64,000 bases of DNA from Polyodon spathula (taxonomy: Eukaryota > Chordata > Actinopteri > Acipenseriformes > Polyodontidae): contig NC_054555.1 in NCBI RefSeq assembly GCF_017654505.1, positions 5,386,835-5,450,834 on the forward strand, in the 5' to 3' direction. The notes below the pieces were generated by a model, which did not search any database, was not told where the DNA came from, and worked only from the letters and a program-made list of their open reading frames with translations. This document shows, in pieces, positions 1 to 11,056 of the stretch; positions within the stretch are counted from its first letter, which is position 1, and each line of letters opens with the position of its first letter. Made by a program: the position numbers and the translations under genes.

Positions 1-1280
1 CACTGCCAGAGCCTAAGCATATATCCTGTTCCTCCTTTTCAGAGCTTCAATTAAAGAACATACTATTTGAAGATAATTATTAATACTTTAAATTTAGCGT
101 GTCAGGCATAGTAATTAAGAAAGAAAAAGGATAATCACGTAGGAGGCAGTGACCCTAACACTTGTAGTTGATGTAAAAGGTGTATTTAATGTATCCATCC
201 AACTTACACACATTATTAAACCAGCATGTATGTTTTTTTTTTTTTTTTTTTTTTTTAACAGAGCATGGTGTAGTTTATATGGATTAAAGAAAATAAATTT
301 TCAAAAGCTAGACAAGGGTATATTGTACTCTTGACTCACCAGGCTTCAACTTGGGCCTGTAGACATGAGAGGCAGGTTTTAAGAGCACTGTAGGTCCCAG
401 TCTTTGCTTTCTGAAAATATTTCATATCTCTTCAATTAGCCTCTGGGCCGCACCTGCAAAATGGCCCTGTGACCTGAGAAGAAAGATATGCTATCATTTT
501 ATGTGCACTTCCTACTGTGTAGCATGGAAATTGAAAAGTAAATTATGCCCTGTATAAGTATCTGCCACAGGCAACAAGGAGCGTGTAAAAGTCTGGCGGC
601 AGCCAATATATGCTCTGCTTGAGTTTGTTGTGAGGATGAGGTCAAATTCTACCATATCAGAGCACTTGGCTTTCTTTGACCTTGGCGGGCATTTTAAAAT
701 TACTTTTTTTTTTATATATATAGGCATGAGATAGTTACTGTTACAAATGGCAAAAAAAACCAAAACATTATAAACATATCCGCTGCTTACCATACACTGG
801 TCAGAGCTTGAAAAACAAACACACAGTGTACATCTGAAGAAGCTTATAGCTTTAGTGAACGTGCCAATTGTTCAGCTGGAACATTTCAGCATCACTAACC
901 TTGATTACACAAAGCCAGAACAGTGCCTGAACTAACACCCCTTTAATCAACAAGCAGGCTTAACAGTTGTACCCATTTAGTTCGGAAATGGAAATGGGTT
1001 GCCATACAAATGAGTTGTGTTCCTCGCATTGCAGAGGCACAAGGGAAATAGGCTGCCAAAGAATAAGCCATGCTATGATTTCCCAATGACCAGCATTATA
1101 TGGAAGCATGAGTAATGTGCTGCAGCAGAATTTAACCAGTAAGGCACTTCTGCATAGAGGTTGAACCATCAGTGGCTCTCGAGTTTGGATCCTGGTTGTG
1201 CTGTGTAGCAAATCTTGGCTGAGGGTTCTTGTGTTGAGGTACACCCCGCCCCTGTCCATATTTTGTTTATTTTGTGTTGT
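1..1280. other. Gene-free AT-rich sequence
   Basis: No reading frame here resembles a known protein, and no exon with convincing splice signals was found. There is a run of 24 T at 233-256. The rest looks like unique, AT-rich vertebrate intergenic DNA. TGFBI, which lies next to LECT2 in human, was looked for on the minus strand and not recognised. Confidence 0.5.
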
Positions 1281-1289
1281 GTGTTGTTA

Positions 1290-2010
1290 TTAGGCGCATT
1301 TACTCTAGCTTTCTGGAATCTTTCTGAAAAGATTCCAGGACGGTTTGCACCAGAACGTTGCGTTTACACTTGCTTGAAACAGCGAGGGCGGGGGGCCGAG
1401 GGTTTGGGTACTTCTCACAGGAGCAGACTGAGCATGCGTACTTTGAGAGGGAAAGAAAGATGTCCTGCTGTTGCGACAGATTTTTCCACTGCCCATTTAA
1501 TTCTTGTTGGATCCTGTCTTCACTCCAGATAGGTATTAAAACCTAGCTTTCTTCATCGGTGAAGTTGCACAAGCGTCCTTCTGACATTGTTTCCCCAAAA
1601 CTGTAATAAAAAACCATTAGGTACAGCCAGTAGTCGCTAAACATCGAAAAATGTAAAGTGCATAACAAAAAAAAAAACGTGCAGCCACGACTGTTAATTG
1701 ATATATCAAACATATTATCAATACTTAATATAAACAATATAGAAATGCCTTACACTTACTTTTTTAGAAGCTACGAGTTGGAGACTTCTGCAGTCTTTCC
1801 AGTATATGTCCTCAGCGCATTTACACTGAAAAAAAGTGGTTGGAATCCATCCTCTTAATCCAGAATACGAACTCAACATTTGAAAGGATAATTGAATGGA
1901 TTCCAGAACGTGCTCAGTAGCGTTTACGCTAGCAAAAAGTGACCGGAATCTATCCTCTTATCCTCTCGATCTGGAATGTTTGTGCCAATGTAAACGCGCC
2001 TGTTATTTAA
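1290..2010. repeat. Cluster of diverged GCG-TTTAC / GGAATC motifs with hairpin
   Basis: A short unit made of GCG(C)ATTTAC or GCGTTTAC, then CTAGC or CTG, then TGGAATC or CGGAATC, occurs near 1294, 1818 and 1920. A related GCGTTTACAC lies near 1360 and an inverted GTAAACGCGC near 1991. The first copy contains a perfect 10-bp stem with a 4-base loop at 1314-1337 (TGGAATCTTT, then AAAGATTCCA). The block also holds a GC-rich patch at 1380-1400. The pattern suggests an old, internally repetitive mobile element, but I do not recognise the family. Confidence 0.45.
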
Positions 2011-2600
2011 ATGTATGTATTTGGGCATCGCCTTTCTGCAACCCCTGCTGGGCAGTCACCCCACTCCTCCAGGCAGAGGCCTCCCAGGCTGGGCCCTTGT
2101 CTCCAGGGTTCAGAAATGTAATGCTTTCGGTTCAGCAGGTGGAAAGAAGAAAATAAATCCACAAAGTGAACTGCAGTGATGAGCAGACACATTGTGTTAT
2201 ATAAACTGGGATAAAACTGAAAAATCAATTAAAATGAGGTCAAAATATCTGAAAATACTTTTTTTGTTTTTTTAGTGTGTAGTACTGTGTGTTTATTGGT
2301 GTGTGCATATAATTATATGATGGATCTGACTAGAAAGAAGAAAAAAACCTTTTAAACAATACAAGAAAAAGTTCAACAACCAATTATTAAACATTTACAC
2401 ACAGATACAATATTATATCATCCTGACATTGTTTTCAATGGTAACAGACAGCTATTCTCATTATAGCAGAATGCAGGTAAATTTTCTGTGACAGCCTTCA
2501 ACATTCTCCTTATGGAGGGGTATTTGTCACTGTCATCTAGTGTTTTGTTTACTGCTTTGGACAGGGTATCCTAGCAGTATCCTAAAACAGTACCACATTT

Positions 2601-2603
<3 letters not shown>

Positions 2604-2675
<72 letters not shown>
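2604..2675. repeat. (CT)n microsatellite
   Basis: About 36 uninterrupted CT dinucleotides. The homopurine-homopyrimidine tract could adopt triplex (H-DNA) structure, but its position gives no hint of function. Confidence 0.95.
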
Positions 2676-2678
<3 letters not shown>

Positions 2679-4263
2679 AGCCTGTTTTGGCAAGAACATT
2701 TGTTTTTGTAATGTTTCCATTTGGAAAGAATCGTTGTGAGTGCCAAGCAGCGTGCCATCACGTTTACGGACATTTTTAAAGACAGTAATCTAATTGCAGA
2801 ATGTGCACATATCATCTCCATCTCAATGTCACCTAACGGCACAGATGGCTATGTACAACTGTTTCTCTTGATGCCAGGGCACTGCGGGGCATCTCTTGGG
2901 GCAGCTGTCATGTCTTCCGCAGCTTTCCCTACACCCCGTTAAGATGCCAGTGTGGGACTGAGCGACAGGACTGTGAAAGCATTGCCCCAGGATAAGGAGC
3001 AGGCAGAGGCCAGTCTTTGAAAGCCAGAAGAATTAAAAGTAGCTCAAGTAAAGAGCAGTTCATTTGTCATTTATGACAACACTATTAATCATTGAAGGGA
3101 CTGTGTGTGACGGTCCTAAAGGCTGGGCCACCAGTTGGGGTAGCCTAGCAAATACAAATTTAGCTTTTACTTAAAATCGCCATCACCATTCCCAAATGTC
3201 ATATCATAAAGTGTACACTGTGTATAAATGTAACCCTTACCAATACTATATCATTGACATATCATTGAAATACCTTCTTGCATTACTTTGAAGAACCACA
3301 GCCAGGCTACTACATTATTCACCATGTTGCTGTGCAATATAGAACTACTGCATAGTGGCCCTGATATAGGCACACGTGGTTCTGCAGTGGTGCTGTGTGT
3401 TGGTTTACACTGTGTGTGTATTGAAATGCTACCACTATGGTTTCCATTGCAGCTGCCCTTTTGTTAGAATGACCCTGTACAGAATCACTGTAGTTCCAGT
3501 GTGGTACAACAGCATTGCTACTGGAGACCCTTTGGTAAGGAAGAAATTCACTGTATGAGATACTTCCACACAAAGGTATTTTGGAATGGGTAACCTTTGT
3601 ACATTACCGTATAGAAAGAAATGCAGTTTGGATTAACAAATCTGTCAAGATTAATAAATATTGCAACAGGTTTGTTGTTCAGTGAAAAGCAAGTGACCTG
3701 ACATGATTATTATTGTATTTGACGCTGGTCAGGTTACAATAAAGCTAAATCCATTTGTTTTATGGTGTGGTGTGCTTCTCTGTAACACTGGACAGGTAGT
3801 GTATAACTGCTCATTGATTTTATAAATGACACTCTATGACTAGAAAGATAGATTTATAAAATAAGGTAACCAAAAGAAATAAGGTACAGCAGTAACAATA
3901 ACATCCCAGTAATCATATAGTCTCTAATTGAAAGAGAATAGCACTGGTGTTGTTACAGAATCTGCAGGATTGCAGCTGTCCTTGAAAACAGTTATGCAAC
4001 ATGTGCAGTGTGAAAGACTGTGGGCTAGAGATTTGAGAAAGACGCACACACGAAGGCTCATAGAAACACAAGGAGATTACATGCAAGCTCATCTCTTTGA
4101 ATATCTAGCTCTGATTATATAGGATATGTTGGGATGATTTTGGTGCAGAGTTTTTCAAATGATAATGGTCTCGAACAAGGAACTGAAAATGGTAATAAAT
4201 AAAAGCTTCTATTTAACCCAAACTGGATAAATTACCCTTCTACTCATTTGATTTTGAGACACA

Positions 4264-4284
4264 CCCCCCCCCCCCCCCCCCCCC
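4264..4284. repeat. Poly-C run (21 C)
   Basis: An uninterrupted cytosine homopolymer, which is rare in vertebrate DNA compared with poly-A. The opposite strand is a 21-G run and could form a G-quadruplex. Its length is likely to be unreliable in the assembly. Confidence 0.9.
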
Positions 4285-5070
4285 ATCCCATCCCAACTTA
4301 TTTTATTTATCGCCCAAGCAAAATGCATTGTTTTAAAATGACTCACCAGTGGATTTCTAGTATATTGGCTTGCTTCCCTATGTCTTGAACTTACTGTATC
4401 TGAGTTTTTAATATACTCTACAAAGTGGTATTGTGCCATCATAGACCCAATATTTCGTTACATATCTCTTTTGTATTTGAGTTCTTAGATAATACAGGAT
4501 TTATTCCATTACAGTCTTGCAAAGAGCAAGGTGAACCTCCAAGATATGCACACTGAGCAACGTATTCTCTGCAGACAGCCGGTAAAGCACATATCCTCGC
4601 CCAGAAAACATGATACATTTCTTAATTATGCTTGGTGTCAGGAGTTCTCACGTGTCTTGATTTTTCACTGTCTTTGGTGAACCTTTTCCAGGTGTCTTAG
4701 TCACCAGCCCGTTTTTTTTATTTTATTTTTATGATCAAGTGTGGGTGCTCTTTAAAATAGTTATCCAGACAGCAGGAATAGCACCAGAAGGTGTAATGTG
4801 AGCCCCCTTTATATTGCCCTGTGACCAAGCTGAGATCAACAAATCCATTTCACTTGTTCCAGATTTGCCTATACTTATTTTTGTATCGTGCTCTATTGTA
4901 TATGCAAGACATATATTTTTACTAGGTTGAGCTATATGTATGTGTTATGAAAACAATATTTCATTCTATGAAGTTATCACATTCCTTCGAGTGTACATTC
5001 CTTGTTAAGGACTTCTCGTTAATCTTTTAAGCAGTGCGGTACTCTGAGGCCTGATTTTTATGGATAGTTT

Positions 5071-5084
5071 CTGCCATCTAGTGG
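5071..5084 (-). promoter_or_regulatory. Candidate CTCF site
   Basis: The minus strand reads CCACTAGATGGCAG, which fits the CTCF core CCAC-Y-AG-R-K-GGC at every position. It is a sequence match only. Such cores also occur by chance and inside old repeats, and occupancy is not shown. Confidence 0.4.
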
Positions 5085-5347
5085 TTTGCTTTATGAACTA
5101 CAATGGCAGTTTTTAGAGTTGCTCTATTTGATGGTTTTGTGACTATTTAGTATTCCCCACCATATGTGTACTGCACTGCAGTCATTGTCACAAAGGAAAT
5201 ATTTTTATTTATTTATTTAAAGAAATAATTATTTAACTAACTGTAGGTGTTACTCTCTGTCATGATAATGTGGAAATGTTTGCAGAGTGTTTTACAGTGT
5301 TGCTGATAGAAACTGATTTACTTACACAAGTTTAAAATGCTTCAGAG

Positions 5348-5407
<60 letters not shown>
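5348..5407. repeat. (ATT)n microsatellite
   Basis: Twenty or so ATT trinucleotides. A similar array at 24792-24825 is the tail of a SINE, so this one may mark the end of a decayed insertion, but no SINE body was recognised beside it. Confidence 0.9.
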
Positions 5408-5884
5408 TATAACTGTTTTCACAAATGTATGATTTTGTGCTGGGATGGTACAAACTACCTGTGTATTGGATGGTCAGACACTAATACTTCACTGGAAAAA
5501 CACAAGTTCTTCTAAATGATTTAAATTGCACTTAATCTACTGTATTTCAAGTATGTAATGTTATCTCTCTCAGCCTAGTCTACAGTCTGGAATTGAGATC
5601 CATTGATTCCATTGAATATAGATAGTATCTGCCGGTCTCTCCTTATCACTCTCTAGGGAAGTTTTACCTCTGTAAATATTTGGAAATGTGACACTGTCCT
5701 TCATTAGGCCCACTTAGATTGATTAGCATGAGTGGGATTTCAAACAGCAATTTATAATTTGCATTGGCTATTACAGTATGTGTCAAATAAAAATGCTTTG
5801 TGGGCATCACAGCACATGCAGTGATATTGTTTGCACTCCCAGTTGGGAGTTGATACTGTTGTGCTGTAATTTTGTGTCTTTCTA

Positions 5885-5985
<101 letters not shown>

Positions 5986-8900
5986 ATTGTTGCTAAGCGC
6001 AGTGCCAAAGTCAGATTTGAATTCTCACCAAACCCTCAGTATTCTTCATGTGCAAGATGTAATAATGCTTTTAAGAGAAGCCAGGATACATTCGGACACA
6101 CGGCTTTGGACAGTGCGGAGAACATGGATTCCTTCTTCAGTCCCCTGCAGTTGAGACACACAGTTTGCCATTTCTGTAGCTGTGTTCCGTTCCTCACCTC
6201 AGGGGATCTTTTAGTAATTGCTTGGCAACAAAGACATGCACATTCATTCCATTCTCCAACAGCACTCATGTCCCCCATCCTAATGAGCATTTTCAAATAA
6301 ACCATTGGAATTCTCATTTCCTAATGTAATTGTTCTGTCTACGGAGGTCATCTGACTATACAACCAATCCATCAAAAAAACCCTAAGACTTTGGTTAGTT
6401 TAGAGTCTGTAAAAATAAAGGCAAAGGCTCTCCATTTTTAATTAGCGAGAAGCAGATAGGGCTTATCCATATCTACATTACACAGAGAAACGAAATCAGA
6501 AAGTACTTTTTTTTTAGTTTTTTGTAATCTCACTGTACCAGTGTTGCAGAGTTGTCGTGAGTGATGAATACCAAACTTCGGGCTTAATTACATTAGCTGA
6601 CAATATAAGACCCCATGCACAATTAAACTGTGCTGGACAAGCTTATGGTTTGTCTGGAAATACATTGTAATAGTACTGCCTCCTGCTGACATGCAGAGGA
6701 TATAAAATCTGTTTGTTAATGAACTGCACATTACGCGTAAAACTGAAATTGGTAACAGTATAGCTGCAACAGCCCTAGAAATTCAATTAGACAGCACTTG
6801 AAGGATACCAGCAAATCAGCAAAAGCAACATGTCTTGGTACACATTCTTACACCCACCACTGTGTGAAAAGCTGCTGCCCTATACTATCTGTCTGGACTC
6901 AGCTTTCAAATGTGTCCTCTGCTCATGATCTCAATGCTAAACTTCAGATAGCATTTAGTTTGTCGATCCCATTTAGTATTTTACAATGAACTCAAATTAA
7001 GTTTGAATTGTTTGGCCAATTTCTAATTAACGTTTTTTAGATAGCAGCCTGCCCCATTTTAAGAATATTGACATTAGAACAAGAAAGAGTGCTTTAGAAA
7101 GCAACTTCAGTGCTGTGTGTTTCTTAAGACTTCATACTGATTGTTCATACTCACTGCATTTATCATAGTGAATTAAAGAAGGATTAAGGCAACTTAGTGT
7201 GTGTCTAAACTTGAATTAGATTTCTGGTTCAGTTACATGTTGCAACATTGTAACTGCTGTGTGATTAATTCAGAATGTAATTAGAGGCTTGCTGATTTTG
7301 TAGGGGCATGGCCAGTGCCTACTCATCCAACTTGATTTCTTGTAGTGTACTTTCATGGACAGTCAGTGGCCCTTACTATAGACCTGGTTGATATCTGACA
7401 GCTGATTAAGAGTAAAGCCATGCCTAGCAAAGACATAGCCAATACATGGAATTGAGCTGCCTCTTTCTCTGCATATTAAAACATACAGTAACGATATAAT
7501 CCCATATTTGATCCTTTCAGCTTCAAATATGAAAATCATTTGTTTATTCATTTCAAATGAATTAACCTGATTACAGTGACAGTTCAATCCAATCAATCCA
7601 TCAAGAAAATTAATTACCATACAGTTATCCAGCTGATGGAGCTATATAGTGTACGTCTCATTGAAACCCCAAATATTTTGATTTATAAGTAGAATATCCC
7701 ATTGACTTTTAAGGGGCTTAAAGTAAGGAATAGATATGACACTGGACATCTTTGCTGGATGTTACATTTAAAATACACAATTTCAGGAAACTAAACTTAT
7801 TGAGAGTTACAGTTTGCGGCATTTACCTTTCATTCAGTCTGCATTTGCAATTTGCTGGCTCTTTAAGAGCCTACTGGTTGTCGATACGGCTCTTTAAGCT
7901 AGAAAGGTTGCGGACAGCTCGGAAATGACTTCATGAATTACTAGCAGGCACCACTAATCCATCACTTGACAGTGATAGGCCTGTACAATGACACCCAATG
8001 GACAGGAACTAAGCATTGTGGTTAAATCATGTCAGAGCTTCCCATGACACCATGGTGGAACACCACTCACTGTATAGTAGACATGAGGCTACAGCGACTA
8101 AAGCACAGTGTATATAATAGCAGTGATTTAAAGCACTTTTAATAGTCAAAGCAAGCACAATGCATGTATTCTTTACACATGGTAATATAAGAGGGATGCA
8201 GTATGAATTTGTAAAGGATGTGTAACATGATTAACCTGGGAACATCTTCCATTCAACATCATGCACTGAAATGATGATCTAAGATAATGTATTGCTTGAC
8301 CTTTAACATACATATAAATGAAGATAAAAATAAATGTCTTTTATCAAGAGGAAGCCATGCCATTTCATTTTCATTGATGAACCGAGTAATTAGGACCTAT
8401 ACCAACTTATTTAGACTTCCATTGAACAAGACTTCAGGTTGATTTCAAGATTGATTTGTTGAAGATATCACTGTGCTGTAATAAGGTATAAGTTGTGAAA
8501 GATTGACTGTTGCAGTTCTTACTATTGAAAGCAATGTGATTTACTTTGACAATCTTCTGTTCAGTTGGACCAATCTGTAATTATTTTAATAAATGTTAGT
8601 TGTTTCAAATGTGCAAGATTAAACAGGTCAAACTGAGTAGCGAGAATAAGTGTTGGGTATAGCAGAAGATGTTTTTTGGGAAAAAAAAACCCACAAAAAT
8701 GTAATTTTTACTCTGTCCGTTGCTAAGATACACTTGCGGTTTCACTCAAATCCTATTGCAGTGCAGAACATGGCAATAGACAACTATTTGAAAGTGAAAG
8801 AATGCAGCATTAGAGGTAAAGGTCAAAAGATTGAGAAGTTTGCCCAACGTTAAAATCCTGAAATCACACTGTGCAGTATAGAGCTTGCTGTTAATTTGAA

Positions 8901-10417
8901 CCTTTAAAATATTCTGCCCTAATTCTGCGTCACTCAGGCATTCTATTTTTGAGGGTCCCATTCTTCAAATAGCACGCTGTAGATTACCAGAGAGAAGCAG
9001 TAGGCTAGTGTAAAAACACCTGAAACTTTCACTCAGACTGCTACTGGTGCAATGTCAAAATATGTGACTGAGGAACAGTAGCCTTGTGTCAGACAGGCTA
9101 GCAACGTGATTAGTAGATAAAGCGCAGGAGAGACGCACTTTCATTTACAAAAATAACAAAATAAATCAAATCTTATATATAAAACAAAGGGAGACACAAG
9201 CAAATGCTATCACATTAGAAATGTAAACATGTCAGTATTTACTGTACTGTACAGACTGTAGTTTAAAAAGCTGTAGATAGCCCCGTTGTTGTGTCATAAT
9301 GTATTGCAGCAACCTACAAGTGGGTTTTATAGCTGTTTAAGCACAGTAGGTATGGACTAAAACAATACAAATTAGAAGTATCAAGACGGTATTGTTGCTA
9401 CATATAGAAGGTTTGCCATTAAACCTCTTCATGTAACCCCAACCCTAACCCTAAACCACTGTTTAGAAAGGGGCTGCCTAAACTTTAAAATAGCCTGATT
9501 ATTAAACAAGCAAATGATCAGGAAATCATACATAACATTGCTGTAACATATAAGTACATAATACAATTACAGTATTAAATAAACAGAAGATATCTTTGAT
9601 AGTGTTAAAGGAGTGTTTATAGTCTTTTAGACAGTGCTTCGGAAAATGGAGGGGGGGTGGGGGGTGGGAATCAACTCTGTCTAAAAACCCTGCAAATAGG
9701 TATCATGAAATGAAAACTTAATTTAGCAAAATAGGCTTTATAAGGGCCGATATTTTAAAAATGAAACCTTTTTTTTAAGCTTTCTCGATCCCCAGACTTA
9801 CTGTTTAAATGAAATGCAACACAAAAATCTTTTAAATGTGATCTATAAATAAAAAATCAATCTACATTCCAGCTTCACATAGTGTATAATTCGATAAATA
9901 TTTGACAACCAGTAGAATATGCAATGCTGGTATTTAGAAATCCAACTCAAAACTATAAATTATCAGTAATTAAATCAAATTGGCCCAAATATATGCTTTT
10001 CATTGCCAACAGAAATGTTGACTCACAGGCCAGTATCCTGCAAGCATAGCTAAATCATTTTAAACTTTGATTTCTGCTGATTCTAAATAGCAATCTCTTT
10101 GTAACATCTAGAGTGGAGCTACAATTGAGAAGACTGGTAAGAAATGAATTCATGTATCAATTGCTGTGGAATATTGGAGGTAATCAATCTGTAAATATAT
10201 TGCCTGCATTTGTCTTTTGTCACTATTTGCTGGGTTTGCATTTCTCTCACTGGAAAAATACTCAGGCATATTCAAAACAAGAACAGAAAGTGTGTGTTGT
10301 GTTCAGTAGATTTAAGTATGGCAAACCAATAATATAAAAAAAAACAACTATTACCTTAACAGGGGTAATTGAATCCGATAAATAGCTGATGTGAGTGTTA
10401 ACTGTACACTAAAACTG

Positions 10418-10430
10418 TATATATAGTATA

Positions 10431-10465
<35 letters not shown>

Positions 10466-10517
10466 TATAATATATATATATCTATATATATATATATATA
10501 TTATATCATATATATAG
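10418..10517. repeat. (AT)n-rich palindromic tract
   Basis: AT dinucleotides with short interruptions (GATATAATATATATAT and similar) that make the tract nearly self-complementary. It ends about 75 bases upstream of the proposed LECT2 TATA box. Confidence 0.9.
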
Positions 10518-10592
10518 CTTATCGTAATTTTATGGAATTTACTTGCGCAGCAATAACTGCTTGAATAAGCTTCCCACAGTTACAGTAAAGCA

Positions 10593-10601
10593 TATATAAA
10601 G
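10593..10601 (+). promoter_or_regulatory. LECT2: Probable LECT2 TATA box
   Basis: TATATAAAG lies about 420 bases upstream of the LECT2 start codon, which predicts a transcription start near 10620-10630. A TATA-driven promoter suits a gene with strong liver expression. Between here and 11014 there is a short upstream ATG frame near 10658. There is also a possible splice acceptor (CTATTGCAG, ending at 10999) only 15 bases before the start codon, so part of the leader may be removed as a 5' intron. Confidence 0.45.
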
Positions 10602-11013
10602 CACAGGGGCTCTTACAGAAGATCGCCAACATCAAAGCAAGGGCTACTGAACTGTTATGGATTTTGTTTGTTGACTTTTCCAATTGAATAAAGTCCTTAT
10701 TCTAAACGAAAAATTGTTTAATTATAAGGAGTGCTGTGAAAATTCAGGGACACCGTGAGTTGTTTTATACCATCAAACATTAGTACTTATTAAGGCTGAG
10801 CCAACTTGAAGTCTTACCCTATATTGCTTAAAACAAAAGGGCATTACAAATGTACAATGCAGATCTTCAAACAGGTAGCTTGGCTTTCATATATGTTAGA
10901 CTCTGACCTGTATAACTGTATAGCAGAACAATGCTGTATGTTGCAAATATAAACAGGTATCTTGACAGGTATTTTTTTTATGATTGAATGCTATTGCAGG
11001 TTACCATATCGAA

Positions 11014-11056
11014 ATGTTGCTTAAGACACTTTTCATCTGTGCTCTGCTTATACTTG
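11014..11056 (+). CDS. LECT2: LECT2 exon 1 (signal peptide)
   Basis: The first 14 codons and one base encode a hydrophobic start (MLLKTLFICALLIL), followed by the donor GTGAGT. Phase 1 at the exit matches the entry phase of both exon 2 and exon 3. No longer in-frame start is needed, because this one gives a normal signal peptide. Confidence 0.88.

Larger units (their letters stand above)
2020..5060. other. Intergenic sequence without recognisable genes
   Basis: No conserved coding segment is visible. The stretch contains a long CT microsatellite at 2604-2675 and a run of 21 C at 4264-4284, which are listed separately. The open frames that cross these repeats translate to serine-leucine or arginine-glutamate repeats and are not genes. 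Confidence 0.45.

Noticed and set aside
2540..2842. Open frames reading through the CT array on both strands
   Set aside because: They are products of a dinucleotide repeat (Ser-Leu or Arg-Glu runs) with no unique conserved sequence.
9443..9455. Telomere-like CCCTAACCCTAAA
   Set aside because: Only two units; too short to be an interstitial telomeric site and expected by chance in this much sequence.
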